A DNA stretch of 64,000 nt, taken from Cymbomonas tetramitiformis (Eukaryota > Chlorophyta > Pyramimonadophyceae > Pyramimonadales > Pyramimonadaceae). The position numbers and the translations under genes were made by a program. Positions 49,805-58,006 of the stretch are shown piece by piece (the stretch's first letter is position 1; each line of letters begins with the position of its first letter). The notes beneath the pieces were generated by a model. It did not search any database. It was given only the letters and a program-made list of their open reading frames with translations, and was not told the origin of the DNA. The stretch is taken from NCBI GenBank assembly GCA_001247695.2, contig LGRX02024787.1, forward strand, positions 32,184-96,183. Direction: 5' to 3'.

Positions 49805-52130
49805 AGTACTCAGAATGGTTTGCGACTTCCGAGCCATCAACAGCCTGACCGTCAAGGACAAATATCCACTTCCCGACATTCAGCAGTTGTTCGACTCCAT
49901 GCATGGGGCCAAGTACTTCTCCTCCTTCGATGCGGTCGATGGGTTCTGGCAGATGGCTATGGCGTCTGAGGATGTGGAAAAGACTGCGTTCACTTCTCCC
50001 TATGGCTCGTATGAGTGGTTGGTGATGCCCATGGGGTTGACCAACAGTCCTTCCTGCTATTAGAGACGCATGCAGCGCGCTCTGGGACATCTTCCTTTTG
50101 TAAGAATATTCCTGGACGATTGCATCCTCTTCAGCAACACCTTGGAGGAGCATCTTTCCCATCTCCAGCAATTTCTCGAAGTCTGTGAGAACCAGGGTAT
50201 CTACCTCAAGGAGTCTAAGTGTCAACTATTGCAGACCCAGATACGCTTTCTGGGGCACGTTATCTCACGTGAAGGAAGTCAACCTCAACATGACAAGCTG
50301 GCCGCCATCAAGGACTGGCCCGCTCTCGAAAACGCCACGCATGTGCGCCAATTTTTGGGGTTGGCTGGGTACTACCGGCGGTACATGCTGGGCTTCTCCG
50401 AAGTAGCACAACCTTTGACCCAGCTCACCAAAGGGGATGTCGCTTGGCTATGGGGACCCATGCAACGTTGGGCCTTCGAGGAAATTAAGAAGGCGCTATG
50501 TTCTTCACCCACTCTGGCGCTACCCGATATGAAAGCGGCGGCCGAAGGACGGCATCCTTTCGTGGTACAAACTGACGCCAGTGGAGTGGCACTAGGGGGA
50601 GTACTGATGCAAGACGTAGGAAATGGATTGCAACCTATCGCCTTTGAGAGCAGACAGTTTAATGGAGCCGAGCAGAACTACCATGCTGGCGAAAGAGAAC
50701 TCTGCGCTCTCCATCACTGCACTACGCAAACTTGGCGACACTACCTCATCTGGACTGAGTTCCAATTGCAGGGTGACCACAAGCCCCTAGTCTGGTTAAT
50801 GACACCCGGACAACCTCTCAGCCGACGCCAAGCCCGATGGTACATGAATCTAGTGGAGGTAGGGGTACCCGAGATGGAGTACATCCCTGGGGCGCTACTC
50901 TGGGTTCCAGACGCTCTGTCCAGGCGACCCGACTACAAGGAAATTTCCGCGAGAGAAGGACTGGTAGAAGCTGGCTTTGTGCATCCGGTTACTGGGAAAC
51001 CGCAGCGACCTCCCTCGGCCGCAGACACTGCCCGCAAGTTTCGACCTGCAGCTGGTAAAGAGTCCCGCCAAGGACGCGCGCCCCTGGGAGTGGTAGATCC
51101 CAACAAGTTGAAGGAGCGCAAGTCCAACAGCGCCAAGACCAAAGATCTTGAACCAGTCCTCGCGTACAGTGGGACTCTCACCTGGATGGACTCCCCTCAA
51201 CTCTGGATGGACGCCTTACATACCCTGCAGCTGGCCGAAACTGGGTACGAGAAAGCAACCCTGGCAGTTCAGACGCGCTCTGGCAAACTGACAGCATCCT
51301 CGCCCCCTTCTCCCAGGAAGACCCCTGTTGATTACTCAGCAACGCCGAAGTGCAGCGAGGCCTCAACCAGACTCCTGGAGCCCAGCGATCGACAGGACTG
51401 GAAGTTCCGTGCGGACATGTTCGACTTCTTGAGTCAAGAATATGGACCTTTCGAGGTGGACGCCTGTTGCGACTTGGGAGGAAAGAATCGTCAGGTCAAC
51501 CGCTACTGGACGGACTGCTTGAAGGAAAACTGGCGAGGGTTGAACGTCTGGTGCAATCCTCCCTTCTCCTCCAACCATTTGACCATCGAGGCCGTACTGA
51601 GGAGATATGTGGAAGAATGGCGTCTGGACCCTGAGAATACTTCAGCTCTCTTTGTCCTTCCTGACTTTCAGTCTCGCATGCCACAGTGGCGGCAGTTGTT
51701 CAGATCTGCGGGAATGAGAGTGGAGTACATTATTCCTACCCATGACGCTCAAGGAGAACCTGTGCAGATGTTCGCCGCCCCGGATGGAGCCCTTCTGGAT
51801 CTTCCTTGGCCCCTGCTAGTGGTGTACGCCCCGCCAGCTCGACAGCGTGTCAAGCGGGAAAGGAAAACGAGTTCCCCCCCTCCTATCGTGCGTACTGGAG
51901 AAGCGGCCAGCGTTCGAGACCTGCATCAGCAGATATCAGGAGGCCAGTTCCTCAAAGCGCTGCAAGCGGAATATGGGCGACCTGGTCCCCTCCAGACTTT
52001 AAGGAAGGAAATCCAAGAAGCTCCGCATCAACGCACTCGTGACTTCTGCGTAGTGGGAGATGTGTTGTGGAGGGTGAGCGCTGGGCGCTATCAGTTGGTA
52101 CTGGGAGAAGATTCACCCTCCGTGAGGTAG
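49776..52130 (+). pseudogene. Gypsy pol: RT, RNase H and Dam-like adenine methyltransferase domain
   Basis: RT begins abruptly at VPKPGKPEVLRMVCDFRAIN, then KYPLPDIQQLF, FSSFDAVDGFWQ and LVMPMGLTNSP. A TAG (50061-50063) sits where Gln is expected before RRMQRAL, and the frame continues in phase. The active site is RIFLDDCILFS (50103-50135), followed by LGHVISREG and QFLGLAGYYRRY. RNase H shows VQTDASGVALGG and ERELCALHH, and ends at VPDALSRRPDY. After a linker, residues about 440-585 (counted from Met 50070) resemble phage N6-adenine methyltransferases (Dam fold): FRADMFDFL, GPFEVDACCD, WTDCLKENWRG, VWCNPPFS (N496-P-P-F) and SALFVLPDF. DIRS elements are known to carry such a domain; it is unusual here beside an integrase. 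The end is a frameshift into the next frame near 52110. Confidence 0.85.
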
Positions 52131-54385
52131 TGCTGCAAGAGGCGCATGCATCTGTTTCAGCTGGACACGCGGGCAGGGACAAAACTCTGGAACGAGTACT
52201 GCGACGCTTCTGGTGGAAAGGGGCAGCAGAAGATGTGGGACGCTGGGTTTCATCTTGCACTATCTGTCAAGCGGTGCGACCGAGAAATTCCTACCCGGAT
52301 GGATTGCTGAACCCACACACTATTCCTACGCGACTATGGCAAGTGGTCAGTGTGGACTTTGTTACTGGACTGCCAGTCACGGCGCGGAATCACGATGCCT
52401 TTGCTACTTTCACATGTAAGCTCAGCAAAATGGTTCACATCATCCCGTTGAACTTCCAGGACAGCTCCTCTGAGGTTATCGCTCGAATCTACTTCGACCA
52501 CATCTGGAAACTACATGGCACCCCTATGAAGATTGTCTCTGACCGCGACCCTCGTTTTCAGGATGCTATGTGGAAGGAATTGATGAGACTTATGGGAACT
52601 AAAGTGGCCTCCACCACGCCTTACAACCCTCGTTCGGACGGACAAGCTGAACATACCAATCGCGTGGTAGAAGACATGCTAAGGTCCTTCGTAGGCAGCA
52701 ATCCAGAGGACTGGGATTTGTGGTGTGCCAACGTAGAGTTCGCCATAAACGATACGCGGAGCGATGTAACCGGCTTTACCCCGTTTGAGTTGGTCTTGGG
52801 GCACTCGCCTATGTCGCAACTGGACTTGTTCCTGCAAGCGGCTGCTGGACAACACTCCAAGCGTAAGGGTGGAGAAGGTACGGCACACGAGATGGCTAGT
52901 AAATTCGCGGCTCAACTAGAGGACGCCCGCACTAAGCTAGAACTGGCACAGCAACGCCAGCGACATCAGTTTGACCAGCGTCACACCGCCAAATCCTTTC
53001 AGTTGGGAGACTTGGTCTGGGTAGATGCCAAGCATCTCACGGAAAATATCATGAACCGCGAATCCTTCAGGAAGCTGGGACCTCGCTGGCACGGGCCCTT
53101 ACCCATCACCGAGAGGTTCTTCAGTGACCAGCAGCGAGAGCTACCCGAAATTGACAGAGGTGCTCCGGTGGCTTACCGGCTCAAGTTACCCCCTAAATGG
53201 CGTATCCACGATGTTTTTGCGCAGCATCGCCTCAAGGAATACCGCACTGCGGATGAAGCCTTTGCGCTGCGTCGACAAATACCTACTCCTGCCAAGGTTC
53301 TCGTGGATGGACAATCCCAGACCCATGTGTCTAAGATTCTGGCTCGAAGAGTGAAACCTATGAAAGGAGGCAAGGAAGTAGAAGAATTTCTGGTTCGCTG
53401 GACTGGGTACTCTAATGCTCATGACTCCTGGAAGACCCGTGAGTCGTTGAACTACGGGGGTGAACTCGAACAGCTCACGGAGTTCGAACAACTGAGACTA
53501 TCACGAGAAGGACAAGCCCGGGGAAAAGCCTTACAGGAGGTCAGAATGCAGCGGAAGCAAAGGCGGGAACGCGCCGGAGCTCTAACTTTCCTGGATACTT
53601 CTGATGAAGGAAAACTCACTTCTCTGGACAACTGCCTACCTTGGGAACAATACTGTCGCTCCGCTGACGCCTTTGTGACGCATCTAGCTCTTCTGGACTC
53701 TGGGGTCTCGACACGCGAGTTGCGACTACTAGTACTTTTCAGTGGTACAGGAAGTGTGGAGAGAAGTTTCATGTCATGTTATCCGAAGAGCACTGTGGTC
53801 ACCGTCGATCATGATCCTCGCTGGCAACCTACCTACGCTGAGAAGGTTCAGGACTGGGACTTCAAGCGTTACGCGCCTGGTTACTTTGACGTCATCTGGG
53901 CTAGTCCACCGTGCACCGAATACAGTCAGGCTAAGACCACTGGGGTGCGACAACTGCGACAGGCTGATGCCTGTGTACGCCGAACGCTCCAAAATTTTGA
54001 CTTTCTCAAACCCAAGCATTGGTTTATGGAAAATCCGATGGGCAGGTTTCCCTTTGCGCTGCGATTTCGACCCGTAGTTCGCCGGTTACCTACCCCGTTG
54101 TATTGCTCTTACTGTATGTATGGCACTGGCTACCGCAAGCCTACTTGCATCTGGACGCAGTCGCCTCCTCCAGTGGATCTACGGTACTGCACGATGGATA
54201 CTCCTTGTCTTCACCAACAGACTCTGGGATCACATCCGGAAACTGCTCAACTGGGACCTCATCCAGGGCAACAAGGAGCGGGAGTTTCCACTGCTGTATA
54301 CCCTCTGCCCGCTGGATTGCTTCGTCAACTCTTCGAGCACCTGTTCGATCAGAAAAGCATATCACGCATCCATACGCATGGCTGA
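52067..54385 (+). CDS. Gypsy integrase, chromodomain and C5-cytosine methyltransferase domain
   Basis: A 772-codon frame, entered from pol by a frameshift near 52110, so the first 15 or so residues are doubtful. It has a zinc-binding H-H/C-C motif (QEAHASVSAGHAG, CTICQ) and an integrase core with D97 (VDFVTG), D159 (VSDRDPRF) and E195 (GQAEHTN), exactly D-x35-E. A chromodomain spans about 420-465 (ILARRVK, EEFLVRWTGYSNAHDSW). Residues 552-760 form a small DNA C5-methyltransferase: LFSGTGS (motif I, 557-563), VTVDHDPR, IWASPPCTEYS with catalytic C616, WFMENPMG with E655, and SYCMYGTGYRKPT. All key residues are present. Cytosine methyltransferases have been reported in retrotransposons of some algae and dinoflagellates. 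A chromodomain would guide integration to marked chromatin; the enzyme may methylate new copies. Confidence 0.9.
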   Translation: MEGERWALSVGTGRRFTLREVVLQEAHASVSAGHAGRDKTLERVLRRFWWKGAAEDVGRWVSSCTICQAVRPRNSYPDGLLNPHTIPTRLWQVVSVDFVTGLPVTARNHDAFATFTCKLSKMVHIIPLNFQDSSSEVIARIYFDHIWKLHGTPMKIVSDRDPRFQDAMWKELMRLMGTKVASTTPYNPRSDGQAEHTNRVVEDMLRSFVGSNPEDWDLWCANVEFAINDTRSDVTGFTPFELVLGHSPMSQLDLFLQAAAGQHSKRKGGEGTAHEMASKFAAQLEDARTKLELAQQRQRHQFDQRHTAKSFQLGDLVWVDAKHLTENIMNRESFRKLGPRWHGPLPITERFFSDQQRELPEIDRGAPVAYRLKLPPKWRIHDVFAQHRLKEYRTADEAFALRRQIPTPAKVLVDGQSQTHVSKILARRVKPMKGGKEVEEFLVRWTGYSNAHDSWKTRESLNYGGELEQLTEFEQLRLSREGQARGKALQEVRMQRKQRRERAGALTFLDTSDEGKLTSLDNCLPWEQYCRSADAFVTHLALLDSGVSTRELRLLVLFSGTGSVERSFMSCYPKSTVVTVDHDPRWQPTYAEKVQDWDFKRYAPGYFDVIWASPPCTEYSQAKTTGVRQLRQADACVRRTLQNFDFLKPKHWFMENPMGRFPFALRFRPVVRRLPTPLYCSYCMYGTGYRKPTCIWTQSPPPVDLRYCTMDTPCLHQQTLGSHPETAQLGPHPGQQGAGVSTAVYPLPAGLLRQLFEHLFDQKSISRIHTHG

Positions 54386-54451
54386 TCTGTGTCTGGATCT
54401 TAGCTGCTGTACAAATGACTCTGAGTTATCATCTCTTTGTACTAACAAGCT

Positions 54452-54464
54452 AAGAGGGGAGGAG
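54452..54464 (+). promoter_or_regulatory. Polypurine tract
   Basis: AAGAGGGGAGGAG lies one base before the right LTR, the expected place for the plus-strand primer of reverse transcription. Confidence 0.8.
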
Positions 54465-54465
54465 T

Positions 54466-55787
54466 TGTGCCAGGGAACAATAGCCCGGCCAAGCCATTCG
54501 ATTGGCATATTGTATTTATGCATACTGGGGCAGTGAGATGGCAATGGGCTCGGAAGGGGACTCCCGAGCCATTGACTTCGTACTATGGGGAGCGAAAGCC
54601 TGGACTTGATTATAGCTGGCAGCATATTATCGTACACCCTTCTGGTGCGCTACGCCGCTGGGAGCGTAATAGGGGCGGCGGCTGGTTTCTAGAAGACGCC
54701 ACTCAGTTGAAGGCGCCGGTAGCGCCATTCTCATTACCGATCAGCCGCGTTGGGATCGCGTACTGGAATCCGACGATTGTGATTGACGATGACGAATATC
54801 GTGGAATTCCCTACAAGGGGCGTAAGCCTATACACTCAGCGCCTACGAACAGTGAAGATTCGGGTACAGGCGCTGTGTCCTGGAGTAAGGAGAAGTTACC
54901 AGATTCTGATGACAATGATGACGCAGGTGTCACTAACAGTAAGGAGAAGCTACCAGATTCGGATGACAAAGATGACGCGGGTGTCATATATGACATGGAC
55001 ACTGCCAGTCCGAAATGGGAGCCAACTTCGCCTGAATATGATGACACCGAGGATGACGTCAGCGAGTTCGATGACTTGGTAGCTGACGATGCTGAAGAAC
55101 AAGCTGAAGCTCGAAGGTTGAAGAGACTGGGACTGCAATTGATCATGGATGAGAAGGGTGAACTTCACTGGGTACCAAAGGGCACCTCCCCGACCTCACC
55201 TGTTCAGCCCGATGATCAGCCTATTACCGAGCAGAAGTCTGAGGCCATATCTGAGGATGCCCCAGCCTCTGTGGTGGAAACTGTTCATGTACCACCAAAG
55301 AAACCATATGGGTCGGATACTGGATTGACTTCAATGGTTGAGAATAAGGCTGGGGTGTCTGAAGAGACGAAGAGGCAATCTAGGAAATATCCGAGGTGTT
55401 GGACACATGATTATATCACTCATTTGAAATGCACCATGAGCAGTGACAGTGATGAAGAAGAAGTGCTGGACGTGGCTCCTCGTAGGAAGAAGGCAAAGAT
55501 CAGCAAGGGACAATGAAATCAACTGTCTTGATTAGGATTGTCCAAATGCAGATTCTCTGATTAGGATTTGTATAGGTGGCAGATGATGATATGCCAGCCG
55601 ACATGGGACAGATCGATTAGAGATATGAATTGCGCGCCTTGAAAGTATAAGACATGAATATTGCCCATTTGGAGGCTGTTCTAACTTGAAGTAACTATTT
55701 GGAGGAGCTGTTGCTCAACCTGTTAATTTACTGGTCAATCTTTCCTGCCATAAAGATATTGCAATTGCTTGAATTGTAGCCTTGTTC
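54466..55787 (+). repeat. Right LTR, interrupted
   Basis: Begins TGTGCCAGGG directly after the polypurine tract and follows the left LTR to CCTTGTTCA, where unrelated sequence (CTCAAGGCGCGCG) begins. The continuation present after 47374 is not found later in the window. Confidence 0.85.
54518..55516 (+). CDS. ORF encoded inside the right LTR
   Basis: Second copy of the LTR protein, 332 codons from ATG 54518. Against the left copy it has an inserted IA pair before YWNPTIVI, lacks three residues before DMDTASPKW, and has many single substitutions, with no stop or frameshift. The motif reads DDDEYRGIPYKGRKP. The same acidic SKEKLPDSDD repeats, Glu/Ala helix and basic tail are present. Confidence 0.65.
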   Translation: MHTGAVRWQWARKGTPEPLTSYYGERKPGLDYSWQHIIVHPSGALRRWERNRGGGWFLEDATQLKAPVAPFSLPISRVGIAYWNPTIVIDDDEYRGIPYKGRKPIHSAPTNSEDSGTGAVSWSKEKLPDSDDNDDAGVTNSKEKLPDSDDKDDAGVIYDMDTASPKWEPTSPEYDDTEDDVSEFDDLVADDAEEQAEARRLKRLGLQLIMDEKGELHWVPKGTSPTSPVQPDDQPITEQKSEAISEDAPASVVETVHVPPKKPYGSDTGLTSMVENKAGVSEETKRQSRKYPRCWTHDYITHLKCTMSSDSDEEEVLDVAPRRKKAKISKGQ

Positions 55788-56445
55788 ACTCAAGGCGCGC
55801 GTTTCGAGGCGGAAAGCGTTCATTAGCTAATGAACGCCTTCCGCACCGGTACAGGCTTAAGGTGCGAAAGAAAACTCTTGGACGTGCCGAAGGCTGTAAA
55901 ACAGGTATTTCGCCACCACTGCCGAGGTCATCAATCACTGGCTCTGGCCTCTTGTTTTGCCAGAAAGGAGCTGTAATCGACGCTTTCCACGCCGCGTTTA
56001 CATGGCTCGCTAGAAAGAATTCCTTGCTTTTTCCTTCTTCTTCTGCCCTCCTTTTGAAACTTTGATAAGCCGAAAGCCGATTTGTGTGCTTCGGAAGGCT
56101 CAGGGCTTCCTCAAAGTTTGCGCTGTTCAGTTCGATTATAGTCAGCTTGTTGTTCCTAAGAATGACGAAATACAAAATTGGAGTCTGGCCTTCAATTATA
56201 CTATACGCTACGCGTTTATCCGATTGAAGGTTACCGTCTGTATTTACAGTCGTAGGGGTGTTTAAGGGAAAACCGTAAAACATTTCTTCAGCCTCCTCTT
56301 GCGGGTCATCTGAGTGGATTATCAACTGCAAGGTGTCTGCAGGATTGTCGGTTTGAAGCGTTCTAACAATGCTCCACTTCTTGCAGAGATAGTCTTGGAA
56401 AACATAAATCCCTCTCAGTGCTTGAAATGTTTCTGCTGTCGCCAT
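55786..56445 (-). CDS. Unknown protein divergent from the DUF7869-type gene
   Basis: From ATG 56445 (MATAETFQALRGIYVFQDYL) the frame gives 219 codons; an upstream in-frame Met at 56541 is possible. The middle looks folded (VAYSIIEGQTPILYFVILRN, KLTIIELNSANFEEAL). The tail contains RRSLANERFPP, which is the palindrome CGTTCATTAGCTAATGAACG read in frame, so the last exon may really end earlier. I recognise no family. It stands head to head with the DUF7869-type gene across about 300 bp, as in two-gene DNA transposons, and its 3' end meets the broken Gypsy LTR exactly. Both points suggest the pair entered together. Confidence 0.55.
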   Translation of the reverse strand: MATAETFQALRGIYVFQDYLCKKWSIVRTLQTDNPADTLQLIIHSDDPQEEAEEMFYGFPLNTPTTVNTDGNLQSDKRVAYSIIEGQTPILYFVILRNNKLTIIELNSANFEEALSLPKHTNRLSAYQSFKRRAEEEGKSKEFFLASHVNAAWKASITAPFWQNKRPEPVIDDLGSGGEIPVLQPSARPRVFFRTLSLYRCGRRSLANERFPPRNARLE

Positions 56446-56715
56446 ACTGAAATGAGAGAAATTGGCTGTCAACTGTGAAAGGGGTGTGTGTGAAGGAACT
56501 TTGAAAAAGTGATGTAATTTTAGCAAAATATTGTAAGTCATTTCTGTCGGCTAAAAATGACATGTCAAATATCGATGACAATTTTTGTCAGAAATGACAT
56601 TTGCTGTCGCTTCCTGATTCGGTCTGTTCAGATCAAGGATATGATTTGAAGATATCCTGGTGTCATTTGCGCTGAAATCGAGAATCGATCGATCCAAAAA
56701 GATAGAAATTCTCTG
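56446..56715. promoter_or_regulatory. Divergent promoter region with GTCAT motifs
   Basis: ATGACATGTCA, ATATCGATGACAA and GTCAGAAATGAC lie within 45 bp (56556-56600). They resemble the GTCATCGATGAC palindromes of the foldback element at 35032-37181. They could be binding sites for one of the two encoded proteins. Confidence 0.45.
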
Positions 56716-57451
56716 TTGACTCGCAAGTCCATATCATTTTCAGAACGTAATAAACGGCTTCATAAGCTAATGACGGCTAATTTTGACGAAAATATGTTTT
56801 CTATTCCTTTTGATGAGGGTTGCGAGATTATCTGCAAACCGTGCCCGGAAATAGTTATTGAAGATTCTATGGAAATAGGGGCCGACTTCTTTGACCAGGA
56901 GCCAATTCCAAGCATAGCCCCGAGCGCAAATACGCAAATGGTCCTTTGGAACGTGCCTTTAACGTCTAGATCGGAAGTTAGCTCCAATTCTTCACGCGTT
57001 TCCGGGACACGCGCTTTGCGCGAAATTGACTTAAATGAGATAAAAAGCAGACTTGATACAGAATTTTCAGAGACAAGTTTAGACTTGCTTGATGGAGACA
57101 CTCTTCGGTGTTTAAACGGTGAAGTAAACAAGCAGATTGTTGTGCGCAAACCGTACGAATCCGACATACGCAAGAAGAAGTATGAAGGCGTAATTAGTAT
57201 CAAGCAGCGACGTTTGCAGGCTGACAGTATATCCATGGCAGAAACCATTAAGTGCAATTGCAAGTCGCACTGCTGTCTATCTTTCTCATCGGCAGATATT
57301 AAGTCTTTTCGCGAAAACATTTTCAGCATGTCGCAAAAAGATAGGAAGGAATACTTCGTGAAGGACTTGCTAAAAAACAGCTTTCGATCTGAAGATAAAT
57401 TCGACTTCAAATACTTTTTGGCCAAGAAGCAGGTATGCTTATTTTTGAACT

Positions 57452-57835
57452 CGTTCATTAGCTAATGAACGGCCTCTGGCCAAAGCGCGACTCACACATA
57501 GACACTTTGGCTGCGGGAACCGTTCATTAGCTAATGAACGGCCTCTGGCCAAAGCGCGACTCACACATAGACACTTTGGCTGCGGGAACCGTTCATTAGC
57601 TAATGAACGGCCTCTGGCCAAAGCGCGACTCACACATAGACACTTTGGCTGCGGGAACCGTTCATTAGCTAATGAACGGCCTCTGGCCAAAGCGCGACTC
57701 ACACATAGACACTTTGGCTGCGGGAACCGTTCATTAGCTAATGAACGGCCTCTGGCCAAAGCGCGACTCGCACATAGACACTTTGGCTGCGGGAACCGTT
57801 CATTAGCTAATGAACGGCCTCTGGCCAAAGCGAAA
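57452..57835. repeat. Six-copy 69-bp tandem repeat built on an 18-bp palindrome, in an intron
   Basis: CGTTCATTAGCTAATGAACG recurs at 57452, 57521, 57590, 57659, 57728 and 57797, with nearly identical 49-bp spacers. A seventh copy stands alone at 55817-55836, in the 3' end of the divergent gene. The period is a multiple of three, so one minus-strand frame stays open across all units (23-residue repeats with RGRSLANERF). I regard that as a consequence, not a gene. Confidence 0.9.
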
Positions 57836-57933
57836 TTTTTCTTGGACCTTGTGATAGATTGTGTAATATTGTCCATCACAGGAATGTTGAATATCGTATG
57901 ATAAATTTCTAAATTTACGATGTGTACATATTC

Positions 57934-58006
57934 GCGACATTGGTCGAGTTGGTACAGCGCTAGGCTATGAACCTCGCACTCGTGGGTTCGATTCCCACTG
58001 AGGGTC
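57934..58006 (+). pseudogene. tRNA-like sequence with A and B boxes, in an intron
   Basis: TGGTCGAGTTGG (57941-57952) and GGTTCGATTCC (57985-57995) are good A and B boxes. The T stem GTGGG/CCCAC is perfect and an anticodon-type arm (CTAGG-CTATGAA-CCTCG) has one mismatch. The acceptor stem does not close properly. A 150-bp tail follows before the next exon. A tRNA-derived SINE or tRNA pseudogene is most likely. Confidence 0.55.

Larger units (their letters stand above)
46055..55787 (+). mobile_element. Ty3/Gypsy chromovirus-like retrotransposon with two methyltransferase domains
   Basis: The left LTR starts at 46055 and the right LTR at 54466 (both TGTGCCAGGG), the latter directly after a polypurine tract. 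The interior carries a gag-like ORF, RT and RNase H, a Dam-like methyltransferase domain, integrase, chromodomain and a C5-cytosine-methyltransferase domain. The order RT-RNase H-integrase defines Ty3/Gypsy. The copy is defective: gag is joined directly to mid-RT (protease and RT N terminus missing near 49775), a TAG interrupts RT at 50061-50063, and a frameshift near 52110 separates pol from integrase. The right LTR is broken at 55787 by a divergent gene pair, and its remainder is not visible. I could not assign a primer-binding site. Confidence 0.9.

Noticed and set aside
57439..57879. A 146-codon minus-strand frame of 23-residue repeats across the 69-bp satellite
   Set aside because: The repeat period is a multiple of three, so any stop-free unit stays open. 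It lies in an intron of a plus-strand gene and has no start context or similarity.
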